A DNA stretch of 52,746 bases from Methylomonas sp. (GTDB lineage: Bacteria > Pseudomonadota > Gammaproteobacteria > Methylococcales > Methylomonadaceae): the NCBI GenBank assembly GCA_026988155.1, contig JALSLW010000050.1, positions 1 through 52,746 of the forward strand, in the 5' to 3' direction. The notes under the pieces are model-generated. The model saw only the letters and a list, made by a program, of their open reading frames with translations, searched no databases and was not told the origin of the DNA. A program made the position numbers and the translations under genes. This document shows, piece after piece, positions 8,836 to 16,905 of this stretch (positions are counted from its first letter, which is position 1; every line of letters starts with the position of its first letter).

Positions 8836-9744
8836 ATGGAAAAATCATTCATCTTACACATGCTAACCACTGCAAAAAACTTGAGCCCGTTCGACGTTAA
8901 CATGGCTCTAGATGCCGGCTGGGTTTCTGCTGTTCCCTATACAAATGTTGAAGCTAGCGAAGTAAAAGACCTAGTTCAAGATGTTATCTTTTCCCGCAGT
9001 GCTAAAGCACTTAAAAGAACTGCAATATTCATTGGCGGCAGAGATACTAAACAGGCGACAGATATGCTGAAAACAGCTAAAAATGCTATGTTTTCACCTT
9101 TTGAAGTGTCTGTTTTTGCAGACCCGAGCGGCGCATTTACAACTGCAGCAGGCATGGTGGCTGCAGTTGAAAGTGAACTTGATAAAAAATTTAATGCCAC
9201 CCTTAAAGGAAAAACCCTTCTTGCTTTAGGCGGCACAGGTCCTGTAGGTCAGGCCTCAGCTGTTTTAGCCGCCCAGGCAGGTGCCAATGTCAGAATTATT
9301 GGCAGACAGTTAGATAAAGCACAGCGTATTGCTGATTTGTGCAACGATGAATTTGGCGAAGGAAAAATAAATATTCAGGCCGGAACTAATGCAGACATTG
9401 CTGACTACATCAAAACAGCAGAAGTTGTTTTTGCAACTGGAGCGGCCGGAATTGAACTGCTTAATGCTGAGCACATTGCCTCGGCAGCACAGCTCAAAGT
9501 TGCCGCCGATATCAATGCCGTCCCACCCTCTGGCATTGTCGGATTAGATGCATTTGACAATGGCAAAGAAATTGCCGGCAACCCAAATGGAGCTGTTGGA
9601 TTAGGTGCTTTAGCAATCGGCAACATTAAATATAAAACCCAAAGTCAATTATTAAAGCAGATGATTGACAACGACAAGCCCGTTTACCTTCACTTTGAAC
9701 ATGCCTTTGAAGTAGCCCGCCAAATTGTAAAATCAACTAAATAA
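8836..9744 (+). CDS. mtdB: Methylene-tetrahydromethanopterin dehydrogenase, MtdB-like, paralogue 1
   Basis: The enzyme oxidises methylene-H4MPT to methenyl-H4MPT with NAD(P)+, an early step in H4MPT-linked formaldehyde oxidation in the cytoplasm. The 302-residue protein has the MtdA/MtdB N-terminal blocks SPFDVNMALDAG, VQDVIFSR and FIGGRD, and FADPSGAFTTAAG. The Rossmann loop is LGGTGPVGQASAV (about 135-147). The stretch that should bind the adenosine ribose reads IIGRQLDKAQ, very like the GRKLDKAQ of NADP-specific MtdA. The rest (INAVPPSGIVGLDA, GALAIGNIKYKTQ) is MtdB-like. It is followed nine bases later by a second, diverged copy. Exact naming among MtdA, MtdB and MtdC is not certain; MtdB-like is safest. 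Confidence 0.85.
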   Translation: MEKSFILHMLTTAKNLSPFDVNMALDAGWVSAVPYTNVEASEVKDLVQDVIFSRSAKALKRTAIFIGGRDTKQATDMLKTAKNAMFSPFEVSVFADPSGAFTTAAGMVAAVESELDKKFNATLKGKTLLALGGTGPVGQASAVLAAQAGANVRIIGRQLDKAQRIADLCNDEFGEGKINIQAGTNADIADYIKTAEVVFATGAAGIELLNAEHIASAAQLKVAADINAVPPSGIVGLDAFDNGKEIAGNPNGAVGLGALAIGNIKYKTQSQLLKQMIDNDKPVYLHFEHAFEVARQIVKSTK

Positions 9745-9753
9745 GGAAGTAAA

Positions 9754-10650
9754 ATGCCAAAGCGCAGTATTCTTCATATGTTTGACCCCATGCCAAACAA
9801 CAGTCCATTTGACATTAATATGGCATTAGATACAGGGTTTGATGTGTTAATGCCCTATAGCAATGTCAAATTAGAAAGTATCCATGGCTTAACGCAGGAT
9901 GCCATATTCTCCCGCAGTCCATCGGGCATAAAGAGAACCAGCCTTTTTATTGGCGGCCGGGATATGGGGCTGGCAATGGATATGATGAATGCGGCAAAAC
10001 AGGCGATGTTCCCCCCATTTCAGATTTCAGTTCTTGCTGATCCAAGCGGTGCATTTACCACTGCAGCAGCATTAGTTGCCTGTGTAGAAAAGCAATTAAA
10101 AGAAAAACACAATAAAGAACTTAAAGACTGCAAAGCACTTGTTTTTGGCGGCACCGGACCAGTCGGCATTGCTACTGGCGTTATCGCTTCTTTAGCAGGT
10201 GCAGATACATGCCTGGTCGATCACATGTCTATTGATACGGCTAACGATGCAGCAAAAGAATACAACCGTCGCTGCCAGAGCACTCTCTCTGGTGCCATGG
10301 CCGGCTCTGATGAAGAAAAGTCTGCATTAATAGCTGAGGCAGAAATTATTTTCTGTACAGCCAAGGCGGGCATTCAGGTATTAAGTGCTGATGTTCTTGC
10401 TCATGCAAAACAGCTCAAAGTTGCCGGTGATGTCAATGCAGTACCGCCAGCTGGTATTGCAGGCATAGGATCAAATGATGCAAGCATTGCTTTAGCCAGC
10501 CCTGTAGGAGCAATCGGCATTGGTGCACTGGCAATTGGCAATATCAAATATAAAGTGCAGCATAAATTACTAGAATTATGCCTATCCTCAGAAAAACCTG
10601 TTTATCTGGATTTTAGAGAAGCCTTTTCTGAAGCCCAGAAAATCGTTTAA
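9754..10650 (+). CDS. mtdB: Methylene-tetrahydromethanopterin dehydrogenase, MtdB-like, paralogue 2
   Basis: This is a tandem paralogue of the preceding gene (298 residues) with the same blocks: SPFDINMALDTG, TQDAIFSRSP, FIGGRDMGLAMDM, LADPSGAFTTAAA, FGGTGPVGIATGV, VNAVPPAGIAGIG, GALAIGNIKYK, YLDFREA. It resembles classical MtdB more closely than copy 1 does (SILHM start, C-terminal YLDFREA). In the cofactor loop the Arg-containing GRQLDKAQ is replaced by VDHMSIDTAN, which removes the likely 2'-phosphate ligand, so a shift toward NAD is plausible but inferred. A ribosome binding site (AAGGAAG) lies just before the ATG. The nine-base gap implies one transcript. A hairpin at 10700-10724 lies downstream. 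Confidence 0.88.
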   Translation: MPKRSILHMFDPMPNNSPFDINMALDTGFDVLMPYSNVKLESIHGLTQDAIFSRSPSGIKRTSLFIGGRDMGLAMDMMNAAKQAMFPPFQISVLADPSGAFTTAAALVACVEKQLKEKHNKELKDCKALVFGGTGPVGIATGVIASLAGADTCLVDHMSIDTANDAAKEYNRRCQSTLSGAMAGSDEEKSALIAEAEIIFCTAKAGIQVLSADVLAHAKQLKVAGDVNAVPPAGIAGIGSNDASIALASPVGAIGIGALAIGNIKYKVQHKLLELCLSSEKPVYLDFREAFSEAQKIV

Positions 10651-10699
10651 CCAATCATACTATGGGGAGCAATGCTTTTATACTAAAGCTATATTTGAT

Positions 10700-10724
10700 A
10701 GGCTGGCTTTAGCGATTCCAGCCT
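10700..10724. terminator. Hairpin between convergent genes, REP-like
   Basis: AGGCTGG (10700-10706) and CCAGCCT (10718-10724) pair around an 11-base loop (CTTTAGCGATT). There is no T-run, so termination would be weak or Rho-assisted. The arm and the AGCGAT in the loop resemble the REP-like repeats near fliD at 50256-50343. It lies between mtdB paralogue 2 and the convergent regulator gene. Confidence 0.5.
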
Positions 10725-10792
10725 GTACAAGCGTTTAAAAAATCAGTTAAGCTATATCCAAATTTGTAATAAAAAATAAAGAAGCTCCGTAA

Positions 10793-11428
10793 TCAGCCAT
10801 CTATATAATTAAACTTTATCGCTAAACGGGTCAGCTCAACATCATTTTTTATTTCTAGCTTTTCATATAAACGATAGCGGTAGGTATTAATCGTTTTATC
10901 ACTTAAAATCAGCATATCAGACATCTCTTTGATGCTTTTCCCCTGCAATATTAAATTAGCAACCTCTGATTCCCTTTGCGACAACTTTTCAAACGGCGAT
11001 TCTTTGGCTCCTGGCAATCCTTGAAAAGCTAAATTATTTGCGACTTCAGAACATAAATACCGCTTACCGCTAAATACTGCGCGAATGGCACAAACCATTT
11101 CATCAACAGGCGATCCTTTAGAAACAAAACCTAAAGCACCCAGCTTTAGCAGCTGCTGAGGAATTGGGCCATCATTATGAACGGATAATGCAATTACTTT
11201 TATATCGGGAGTTTTCTGCAACATCCTTCTGCAGGCTTCAACACCGCCAATCCCAGGCATATTAATATCCATTAAAATGATATCTGTTTCGATACCATCT
11301 AACATTTCAAGCGCAGCTTCACCGCAGTGAGAAACACCTACAACGTTAATATCATCCTCTGAATTTAACAATGCTTCAATTCCCGTTCTTACCAGCTCAT
11401 GATCATCAACCAATAAAACCTTAATCAT
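10793..11428 (-). CDS. uvrY: NarL/LuxR-type response regulator, GacA/UvrY-like
   Basis: The 211-residue protein has an N-terminal receiver (VDDHELVRTG, phospho-acceptor D54 in LMDINMPG, a conserved SKGS lysine near 105). The C-terminal LuxR-type helix-turn-helix reads LSQRESEVANLILQG...KTINTYRYRLYEKL (about 148-195). The sequence is closest in feel to the GacA/UvrY/SirA group, which in gammaproteobacteria responds to BarA/GacS and activates CsrA-sequestering small RNAs. That group is often followed by uvrC, which is not present here, and no kinase gene is adjacent, so the specific name is tentative. It is convergent with the mtdB pair and divergent from the channel-like gene. Confidence 0.8.
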   Translation of the reverse strand: MIKVLLVDDHELVRTGIEALLNSEDDINVVGVSHCGEAALEMLDGIETDIILMDINMPGIGGVEACRRMLQKTPDIKVIALSVHNDGPIPQQLLKLGALGFVSKGSPVDEMVCAIRAVFSGKRYLCSEVANNLAFQGLPGAKESPFEKLSQRESEVANLILQGKSIKEMSDMLILSDKTINTYRYRLYEKLEIKNDVELTRLAIKFNYIDG

Positions 11429-11686
11429 TCAACAATCCCAGTATTAAAATTATCTTATTGACTAATGATACAGCATATCAGATTTTTTCCACAACATCTG
11501 TCAAAATATTTAACAGTTTTACTATGCACCTGATTTTACCGAGAAAAATTAGTAAAACCTAACAATTAAAAATGCATTTAAAGGGATAGTATAAAACGGC
11601 CAGAATTAGCTGACATTTCCCTATACCTAGTACGTGCTTATATAGTAACATCAAGTTTCACAATACGTAACTCAAGGAGAAACACA

Positions 11687-12865
11687 ATGTCTGAATTAAT
11701 GAATAAACTGACCGGCTTCCTGGGAGAAGCCGGTACCGGAGCACTTGGTCACGCTCTGGTCGGCGTGCTTATACTGATTATTGGCCTAATAGTCGTCAAA
11801 ATAATTATGGGGATCATCAAACACATTTTGTCAAAGGTTTCTTTTCTGCAGCAAACTAACGCAGATGGTTCAATCAATGATTTATCCGCCCCCATTGCTT
11901 CATTAGTTAAGGGATTGCTCACCATCTTTGTACTGATGGCTGTATTACAGCATTTTGGAATGACGGACGTGCTTGAGCCGTTAAAAGATATGCTGAAAGA
12001 ATTTATGGATGCAATTCCTAATATCATTGGTGCGGGCGTTATTGGCTATGCAGGATGGATTATCGCTAAAATTGTTTCACAGCTGGTCGGCATGGCTCTG
12101 ACAAAAGTTGACACTCAAATTGCAGAGCGAACTGGCAATACCGACTTAAAAGTTTCTGCATTCGGCAGCGCATTTATCTTTGGTGGCATTTTGCTGCCTA
12201 TTGTTGTCAGTGCGCTTGGTGTATTAAATATTCCGGCAATTTCTGAACCGGCATCAGCCATGATTCAGAACTTAATGAATGCAGTGCCTAATATTATTGG
12301 TGCCGCAATTATTTTGCTGGTTGCTTATTTTGTAGCAAAATTTGTTATTTATATGCTCTCTGGTTTGCTTGGTGGCATGGGAATTGACTCATTGCCTGAA
12401 AAAATGGGTGTTCAAGGCATATTCACTCAAAGTTTTACCCCTACCAAACTGATTGGCGGCACCATCATGTTCTTTTCTATGATGGCCGCCTCCACTGCTG
12501 CGGTCAATGTCCTTGGAATTGATATTATTTCAACCATCTTCGCCAAAGTACTGCAATTTGGCGGCGGCATTCTAGTTGGCGGCGTCATTCTTATTGTAGG
12601 CAACTTTCTCAGTTCAATTGCACATCAAAAAATTAAAGCCGCCGGCAATACAGGATTAGCTAATATTGCCCGTTTTGCCATTATGGGTTTAGTGCTTGCA
12701 ATGGGGTTAAAAGCAATGGGGCTCGCCGATAACATTGTTAACATGGCCTTCGGCTTCACTCTCGGCAGCATTGCAGTAGCTCTTGCCCTATCTTTTGGCT
12801 TAGGTGGACGTGATGCGGCCAAGTCTATAACAAATCATTGGGCAAACAAAATAACTGGTAAATAA
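11687..12865 (+). CDS. Mechanosensitive-channel-like protein with repeated conserved TM helices
   Basis: The 392-residue membrane protein is made of repeated units resembling the conserved TM helix family found with MscS-type channels (PF05552). The phrase NAVPNIIGAAIILLVAY (about 202-218) repeats DAIPNIIGAGVIGYAGW (about 107-123), and further glycine-rich helices follow. I count at least eight hydrophobic segments. It lacks a recognisable MscS beta domain, so a gated ion channel role is not shown; CmpX-like proteins are the nearest known group. AAGGAGA at 11674-11680 is a strong ribosome binding site. The C-terminus is unusual: the final codons for ITGK and the stop lie within the left end of the repeat at 12848-13010. 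Confidence 0.8.
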   Translation: MSELMNKLTGFLGEAGTGALGHALVGVLILIIGLIVVKIIMGIIKHILSKVSFLQQTNADGSINDLSAPIASLVKGLLTIFVLMAVLQHFGMTDVLEPLKDMLKEFMDAIPNIIGAGVIGYAGWIIAKIVSQLVGMALTKVDTQIAERTGNTDLKVSAFGSAFIFGGILLPIVVSALGVLNIPAISEPASAMIQNLMNAVPNIIGAAIILLVAYFVAKFVIYMLSGLLGGMGIDSLPEKMGVQGIFTQSFTPTKLIGGTIMFFSMMAASTAAVNVLGIDIISTIFAKVLQFGGGILVGGVILIVGNFLSSIAHQKIKAAGNTGLANIARFAIMGLVLAMGLKAMGLADNIVNMAFGFTLGSIAVALALSFGLGGRDAAKSITNHWANKITGK

Positions 12866-13010
12866 TATACCTGATACTGCACAAACATCATTCGTGCAGC
12901 TTATTTATGTCTTCGGTGTTGTTGTTTAGGGTGCATGACTATGTAACCAAAGCAACAGCACTGATGACCGACAAAAGGGTACAGTTAGGCTATTTGTTTC
13001 CAGTCGCCTT
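12848..13010. repeat. Palindromic repeat, family 2, copy A, overlapping two gene ends
   Basis: This 163-bp element has inverted ends. The left end (12848 onward) reads AAAATAACTGGTAAATAA; the reverse complement of the right end reads AAGGCGACTGGAAACAAA followed by TAG. The interior (CTATGTAACCAAAGCAACAGC...GACCGACAAAA) matches the interior of copy B at 13880-14041 with substitutions. Reading inward from each side, the ends contain in-frame stops, and these are the actual stop codons of both flanking convergent genes. It probably also acts as a two-way transcription end. The match between copies was made by eye. Confidence 0.65.
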
Positions 13011-13799
13011 AAATGCCTTCATTAAAAACACCTGCATCCGTTTCCATGAATCCTTGTCAGCCTCGGCATTGTAAACCAGTGGCATATTAAAGCGTTTACC
13101 GTAATTATCAGCATCCTTATTAGTAAAACTATGCTTTACGCCAGGATAATTTACAAACTCCAGTTCTGCTCCAGCATTATGCATTTCCTGCTTTAATGCA
13201 GTGATCTGTTCCTCAGTGACAAAGGGGTCTTCAGCACCATTCAGCACCAGGATTTTGGCTTTAACCTGCCCTGCTCCGGCAACGATATTTGTTGCCAAAG
13301 AACCGTGAAAACTGACTACGCCAGCCAGATCCGTTCCTTTTCCAGCCATATGCAAAACAATCCCGCCACCAAAACAATAGCCGATTGCGGCTATTTTACT
13401 CGGCCTGACTGTTGGCTGCTGCCGCAGCAGTTGCAATGCCTGATTGAACCGGGCTTCAGCCACTTTCATATCAGCTAAAGTCGCCTGCATAAACTTTTTC
13501 GCATCTTTGGGATGTTCGGTCAGCTTGCCTGCTCCGTACATATCCAGAGCAAAAGCCGTATATCCCGTTTTTGCCAGCATATCCGCACGTTTTCTGGCAT
13601 AGGCATTATTCCCCCACCATTCATGAACCACTAAAACACCAGGGCGCCTGCCCTTAATCGCATCATCATAGCTCAAATATCCCTGAAATGGCTGCCCTGC
13701 TACTTGATAGTTAATAACTTTGGATTGAATTTCTGCATGCCCACTATTTACCATACTGATAGAAAGCCCTATCAGCATGATTTCTATAATATTTTTCAT
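12990..13799 (-). CDS. Dienelactone hydrolase family protein, exported
   Basis: This alpha/beta hydrolase (269 residues) carries a predicted signal peptide (residues 1-22, ending SGHA). The dienelactone hydrolase triad is visible: nucleophile Cys in GYCFGGG (about 148), Asp in GAEDPF (about 199) and His in VKHSFTN (about 231). VVHEWWGNNAYARKRADMLA is the typical oxyanion-side block. The natural substrate is unknown; many such proteins sit outside aromatic degradation operons, as here. Export to the periplasm is inferred from the N-terminus. The final residues (KATGNK) and the stop codon are encoded by the right end of the palindromic repeat at 12848-13010. Confidence 0.88.
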   Translation of the reverse strand: MKNIIEIMLIGLSISMVNSGHAEIQSKVINYQVAGQPFQGYLSYDDAIKGRRPGVLVVHEWWGNNAYARKRADMLAKTGYTAFALDMYGAGKLTEHPKDAKKFMQATLADMKVAEARFNQALQLLRQQPTVRPSKIAAIGYCFGGGIVLHMAGKGTDLAGVVSFHGSLATNIVAGAGQVKAKILVLNGAEDPFVTEEQITALKQEMHNAGAELEFVNYPGVKHSFTNKDADNYGKRFNMPLVYNAEADKDSWKRMQVFLMKAFKATGNK

Positions 13800-13879
13800 A
13801 AAAACCTCTATATTTAAGTGTTATTTTTTACTGAAACAACTGGCTTTACAGTGCTTTTAAAAATTTTTAGCTATCTATT

Positions 13880-14041
13880 TAGGTAACGCGCATTAAATAA
13901 CCTACCCAGATTGCGCAGGATTTTTATTCGTCTTCAAGGCGCAACGAAGAGAACATAGCAAGCTATGTGACCGAAGTTGCAACGCTGAAGACGGATAAAA
14001 AGACAAGCAAGATTGGTGGGTTATTTATTGCGAGTTGCCTT
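13880..14041. repeat. Palindromic repeat, family 2, copy B
   Basis: This 162-bp element folds almost end to end. The left end starts TAGGTAACGCGCATTAAA; the reverse complement of the right end starts AAGGCAACTCGCAATAAA. Inside, TTTTTATTCGTCTTCA pairs with TTTTTATCCGTCTTCA read from the other side, and the centre is CATAGCAAGCTATG. It is the best-preserved hairpin of the three copies. It fills most of the 301-bp gap between waaA (stop 60 bp away) and the dienelactone hydrolase start. No gene is seen in this gap. Confidence 0.75.
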
Positions 14042-14100
14042 ATTACGCACCGTATTCGGAAAGCAAGTGCAAAAATTATAATTACTATTTTTATTACTTA

Positions 14101-15363
14101 TTATAAACGCTGATTGGCAATTAATATTGCCGTTGCCTCGGTCGCCCCCTGATTTTTATAGACAAACTGTTTAGCCTTAGATGCAATTCCTCTTCTATAA
14201 CAAATATCACTATATAAATGCGTAACAGAATCAATTAAGGCCTGTTTATCCGAACATTGAATAACTGCTTTTAAATCCAGCATTTTTTTTGCAATTTCTT
14301 TAAAATTTATCATATAGGGTCCAAATATTATGGGAACACCCATTGCCGCAGGTTCCAGAATATTATGCCCGCCAATAGGTACCATGCTCCCCCCTACAAA
14401 ACAGATATCTGCAGTGCCATAAAGCAGCTTTAACTCACCCATGGTATCGACTATGTAGATATCAGTCTCAGCTGTACATAGCTGACTGCTACTGCGCATG
14501 GCTGTTATAAGCTGCATTTTTTTGGCCAGTTTTTTTACCGGCTCAAACCGTTCTGGATGCCTAGGGACCACCATTAATAGCAATTCGGGTATCTGCTTTT
14601 TCAACTGAGGGTAAATATCAAAAAAAATTTCTTCCTCTTTCTCGTGAGTGCTGGCAATAACCCATACAAACCTGCCTGAAAATAGCTTCTGTCTTATTTT
14701 TTGGGCCTGCTGGATAGTGCTTTTTTCTATTGCCAGATCGAATTTTATATTGCCTGTAACACTTGTTAACTCTTCTCTGCTACCTATTTCGATAAAACGC
14801 TGTCGATCTTCATCTGTCTGTGTAGCAATCCAGGCAACCGTGGCTAATGCAGGCCTGACTAAAGCCGGTATTTTTTTATAGCCCTTAGCTGAATTAGCAG
14901 ACAGCCTGGCATTGATAATCAGCAGAGGAATTTTATTTTGTGCACAGCCTGCATATAGGTTTGGCCAGATTTCCTTTTCCATAATAATGGCTATCTTAGG
15001 CTTAAACATTGCAATAAAACGTTTGACCACACAAGGCAGGTCATAGGGCAAATAAACGTGGCTAACGGTTTCTGCCATAACCTCCTTCACTCTTGACGAA
15101 CCTGTGGGAGTTGTTGTTGTAACGAGAAATTTGTCCGCAGGGTATTGCTTTTGCAATTGCTTGACTAGAGGGAAGACGGCTTCTGCTTCGCCTACTGATA
15201 CCGCATGAATCCAGATAACATTGTGCGGGTATTTTTTATTGTAAATAGCCAGTCGCTGCTGCCAGCATTTTCGGTATTCCGGTGCTTTAAAACCACGCCA
15301 ATAAAGACGTAAAAGAATAACTGGGATAAGTAGATAGAATAGTAGTGTATAGAGTTTCCGCAT
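14101..15363 (-). CDS. waaA: 3-deoxy-D-manno-octulosonic acid transferase
   Basis: The enzyme transfers Kdo from CMP-Kdo to the lipid A precursor at the inner face of the inner membrane. The 420-residue protein (from ATG 15363) starts with a membrane-anchor helix (LYTLLFYLLIPVILLRLYWRG). The family blocks KAPEYRKCWQQR, WIHAVSVGEAEA with the conserved Glu, TTTTPTGSSRV, YLPYDLP, EKEIWPNL, NARLSANSAKGY, STHEKEE, VPRHPERF and GGHNILEPA follow. The frame extends upstream to a TTG at 15396, but the ATG matches the E. coli start (M-x-x-LYT). It lies downstream of hldD, which makes the heptose added next to Kdo. Whether it adds one or two Kdo residues cannot be read from sequence. Confidence 0.95.
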   Translation of the reverse strand: MRKLYTLLFYLLIPVILLRLYWRGFKAPEYRKCWQQRLAIYNKKYPHNVIWIHAVSVGEAEAVFPLVKQLQKQYPADKFLVTTTTPTGSSRVKEVMAETVSHVYLPYDLPCVVKRFIAMFKPKIAIIMEKEIWPNLYAGCAQNKIPLLIINARLSANSAKGYKKIPALVRPALATVAWIATQTDEDRQRFIEIGSREELTSVTGNIKFDLAIEKSTIQQAQKIRQKLFSGRFVWVIASTHEKEEEIFFDIYPQLKKQIPELLLMVVPRHPERFEPVKKLAKKMQLITAMRSSSQLCTAETDIYIVDTMGELKLLYGTADICFVGGSMVPIGGHNILEPAAMGVPIIFGPYMINFKEIAKKMLDLKAVIQCSDKQALIDSVTHLYSDICYRRGIASKAKQFVYKNQGATEATAILIANQRL

Positions 15364-15460
15364 GCTTTTTTGTACCCCCTCAATCTCCCTTTTCAAAGGG
15401 ATAAGCTTAAAGCAAAAGCGGAAACTTTTGTAACCTCTAAACTTTCAACTAAAAAGGCAA

Positions 15461-16405
15461 CTATCTGTTAAGCCATTGCATATATAAATGCACACCTTCT
15501 TCTACTGATTTAAATTGGTGATTACAGCCTGCAGCCCGTAAGTTTCCTAAATTTGCTTCAGTAAAACTTTGATAACAGCCTTTTAAATGCTCTGGAAATG
15601 GAATGTATTCAAGTTTTCCTTTGCTATGATAGGCTAGCACTGCATTTGCCACATCATTAAAGGTTTGGCTTCGGCCTGTTCCTGTATTATAAATCCCCGA
15701 AATTTGAGGGTTATCCAGGAACCATAAGTTAACATCAACAACATCATCTACATAAACAAAGTCACGTCGCTGCTCGCCATTTCCATAACCGTCACAGCCT
15801 TCAAACAGCCGAATCGTATCCGATTCTTTAATTTGATTATTCAGATGAAAAGCCACGCTGGCCATACTGCCTTTGTGTTCTTCGTGCGGTCCATAGACGT
15901 TAAAATAGCGTAGACCGACCACTTGGGCGGTTAATGCAGATTGCTGTTTACGCAAATATTGATCAAACTGAAACTTTGAATAGCCATAGACGTTTAGCGG
16001 CCCTTCATATTCCAGCTGTTCTTTGAAATGATCATCAGAACCATAGACGGCTGCACTGGATGCATAAATCAGAGGAATTTTATGCGCCTGACAATAATGA
16101 AATAAGACCTTTGTGTACTCATAGTTATTTTCCATCATGTACTGGCCATCCCACTCTGTTGTGGTTGAACAGGCACCCTGATGAAAAATGGCCTCTATTG
16201 TTTCAGCAACAAAGAAACCTTGCTGTATCTTCTGCAAAAAATCTTTTTTATCCAGATAGTCTGCAATCTGACAGTCAACCAGGTTTTTATATTTAACCCC
16301 ACTTGTCAGGTCATCTACAGCAATAATATCATCGTAACCGCGCCGGTTCAGCCCCAGCACCAGGTTACTGCCGATAAAGCCCGCCCCCCCGGTTACGATG
16401 ATCAT
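15461..16405 (-). CDS. hldD: ADP-L-glycero-D-manno-heptose 6-epimerase
   Basis: This NADP-dependent epimerase makes ADP-L-glycero-D-manno-heptose for the LPS inner core. The 314 residues begin with a Rossmann loop ([12 protein letters not shown]). The extended-SDR catalytic features are a serine in YASSAAVYG and YGYSKFQFD (Tyr-x-x-x-Lys). The HldD-specific blocks [33 protein letters not shown] and [14 protein letters not shown] are present. The gene starts six bases after the rplI stop, so it may be read from the ribosomal protein operon, and it precedes waaA. Confidence 0.96.
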   Translation of the reverse strand: MIIVTGGAGFIGSNLVLGLNRRGYDDIIAVDDLTSGVKYKNLVDCQIADYLDKKDFLQKIQQGFFVAETIEAIFHQGACSTTTEWDGQYMMENNYEYTKVLFHYCQAHKIPLIYASSAAVYGSDDHFKEQLEYEGPLNVYGYSKFQFDQYLRKQQSALTAQVVGLRYFNVYGPHEEHKGSMASVAFHLNNQIKESDTIRLFEGCDGYGNGEQRRDFVYVDDVVDVNLWFLDNPQISGIYNTGTGRSQTFNDVANAVLAYHSKGKLEYIPFPEHLKGCYQSFTEANLGNLRAAGCNHQFKSVEEGVHLYMQWLNR

Positions 16406-16411
16406 ATCAGC

Positions 16412-16861
16412 TTAAGCCTCTGCCGCAATCTCAATTGACATTGTTTTAACCACATCAGTATGCAGGTTAATGTCGATGTCATAAATACCAAGGTGACGAA
16501 TCACGCCATCAGGCATTCTGACTTCATGCTTCTCAACTTTAGTACCTGCATCAGTAATTGCATCAGCAATATTTTGCGTACCGACAGAACCGAATAATTT
16601 ACCTTCATCACCCGCTTTATGCGCAATGACTATAGTCAATTTTTCTAAAGCACTTGCACGCACACTGGCTGTCGCCAATTTTTTTGCCTCTGCTTTTTCA
16701 AGCTCAGCACGACGCGCTTCAAATTCTTTGATTTTTTCAGCTGTAGCTGCGACTGCTTTACCTTGCGGAACAAGATAGTTTCTACCGTAGCCTGATTTAA
16801 TAGTAACCTTATCACCTAGGTCTCCTAGGTTCGCTACTTTCTCAAGAAGAATAACTTCCAT
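16412..16861 (-). CDS. rplI: 50S ribosomal protein L9
   Basis: L9 binds 23S rRNA at the base of the L1 stalk and helps maintain reading frame. The 149-residue protein has the family start MEVILLEKVANLGDLGDKVTIKSGYGRNYL (residues 1-30), the long connecting helix rich in Lys, Glu and Ala (about 40-75), and the C-terminal domain (KLFGSVGTQNIADAI). It is the last ribosomal gene in the rpsF-rpsR-DUF2232-rplI group, as in many gammaproteobacteria. Confidence 0.97.
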   Translation of the reverse strand: MEVILLEKVANLGDLGDKVTIKSGYGRNYLVPQGKAVAATAEKIKEFEARRAELEKAEAKKLATASVRASALEKLTIVIAHKAGDEGKLFGSVGTQNIADAITDAGTKVEKHEVRMPDGVIRHLGIYDIDINLHTDVVKTMSIEIAAEA

Positions 16862-16905
16862 CTTTTATACCCCTTACATCGATTTTCATCGAATTATAAG
16901 AACTG

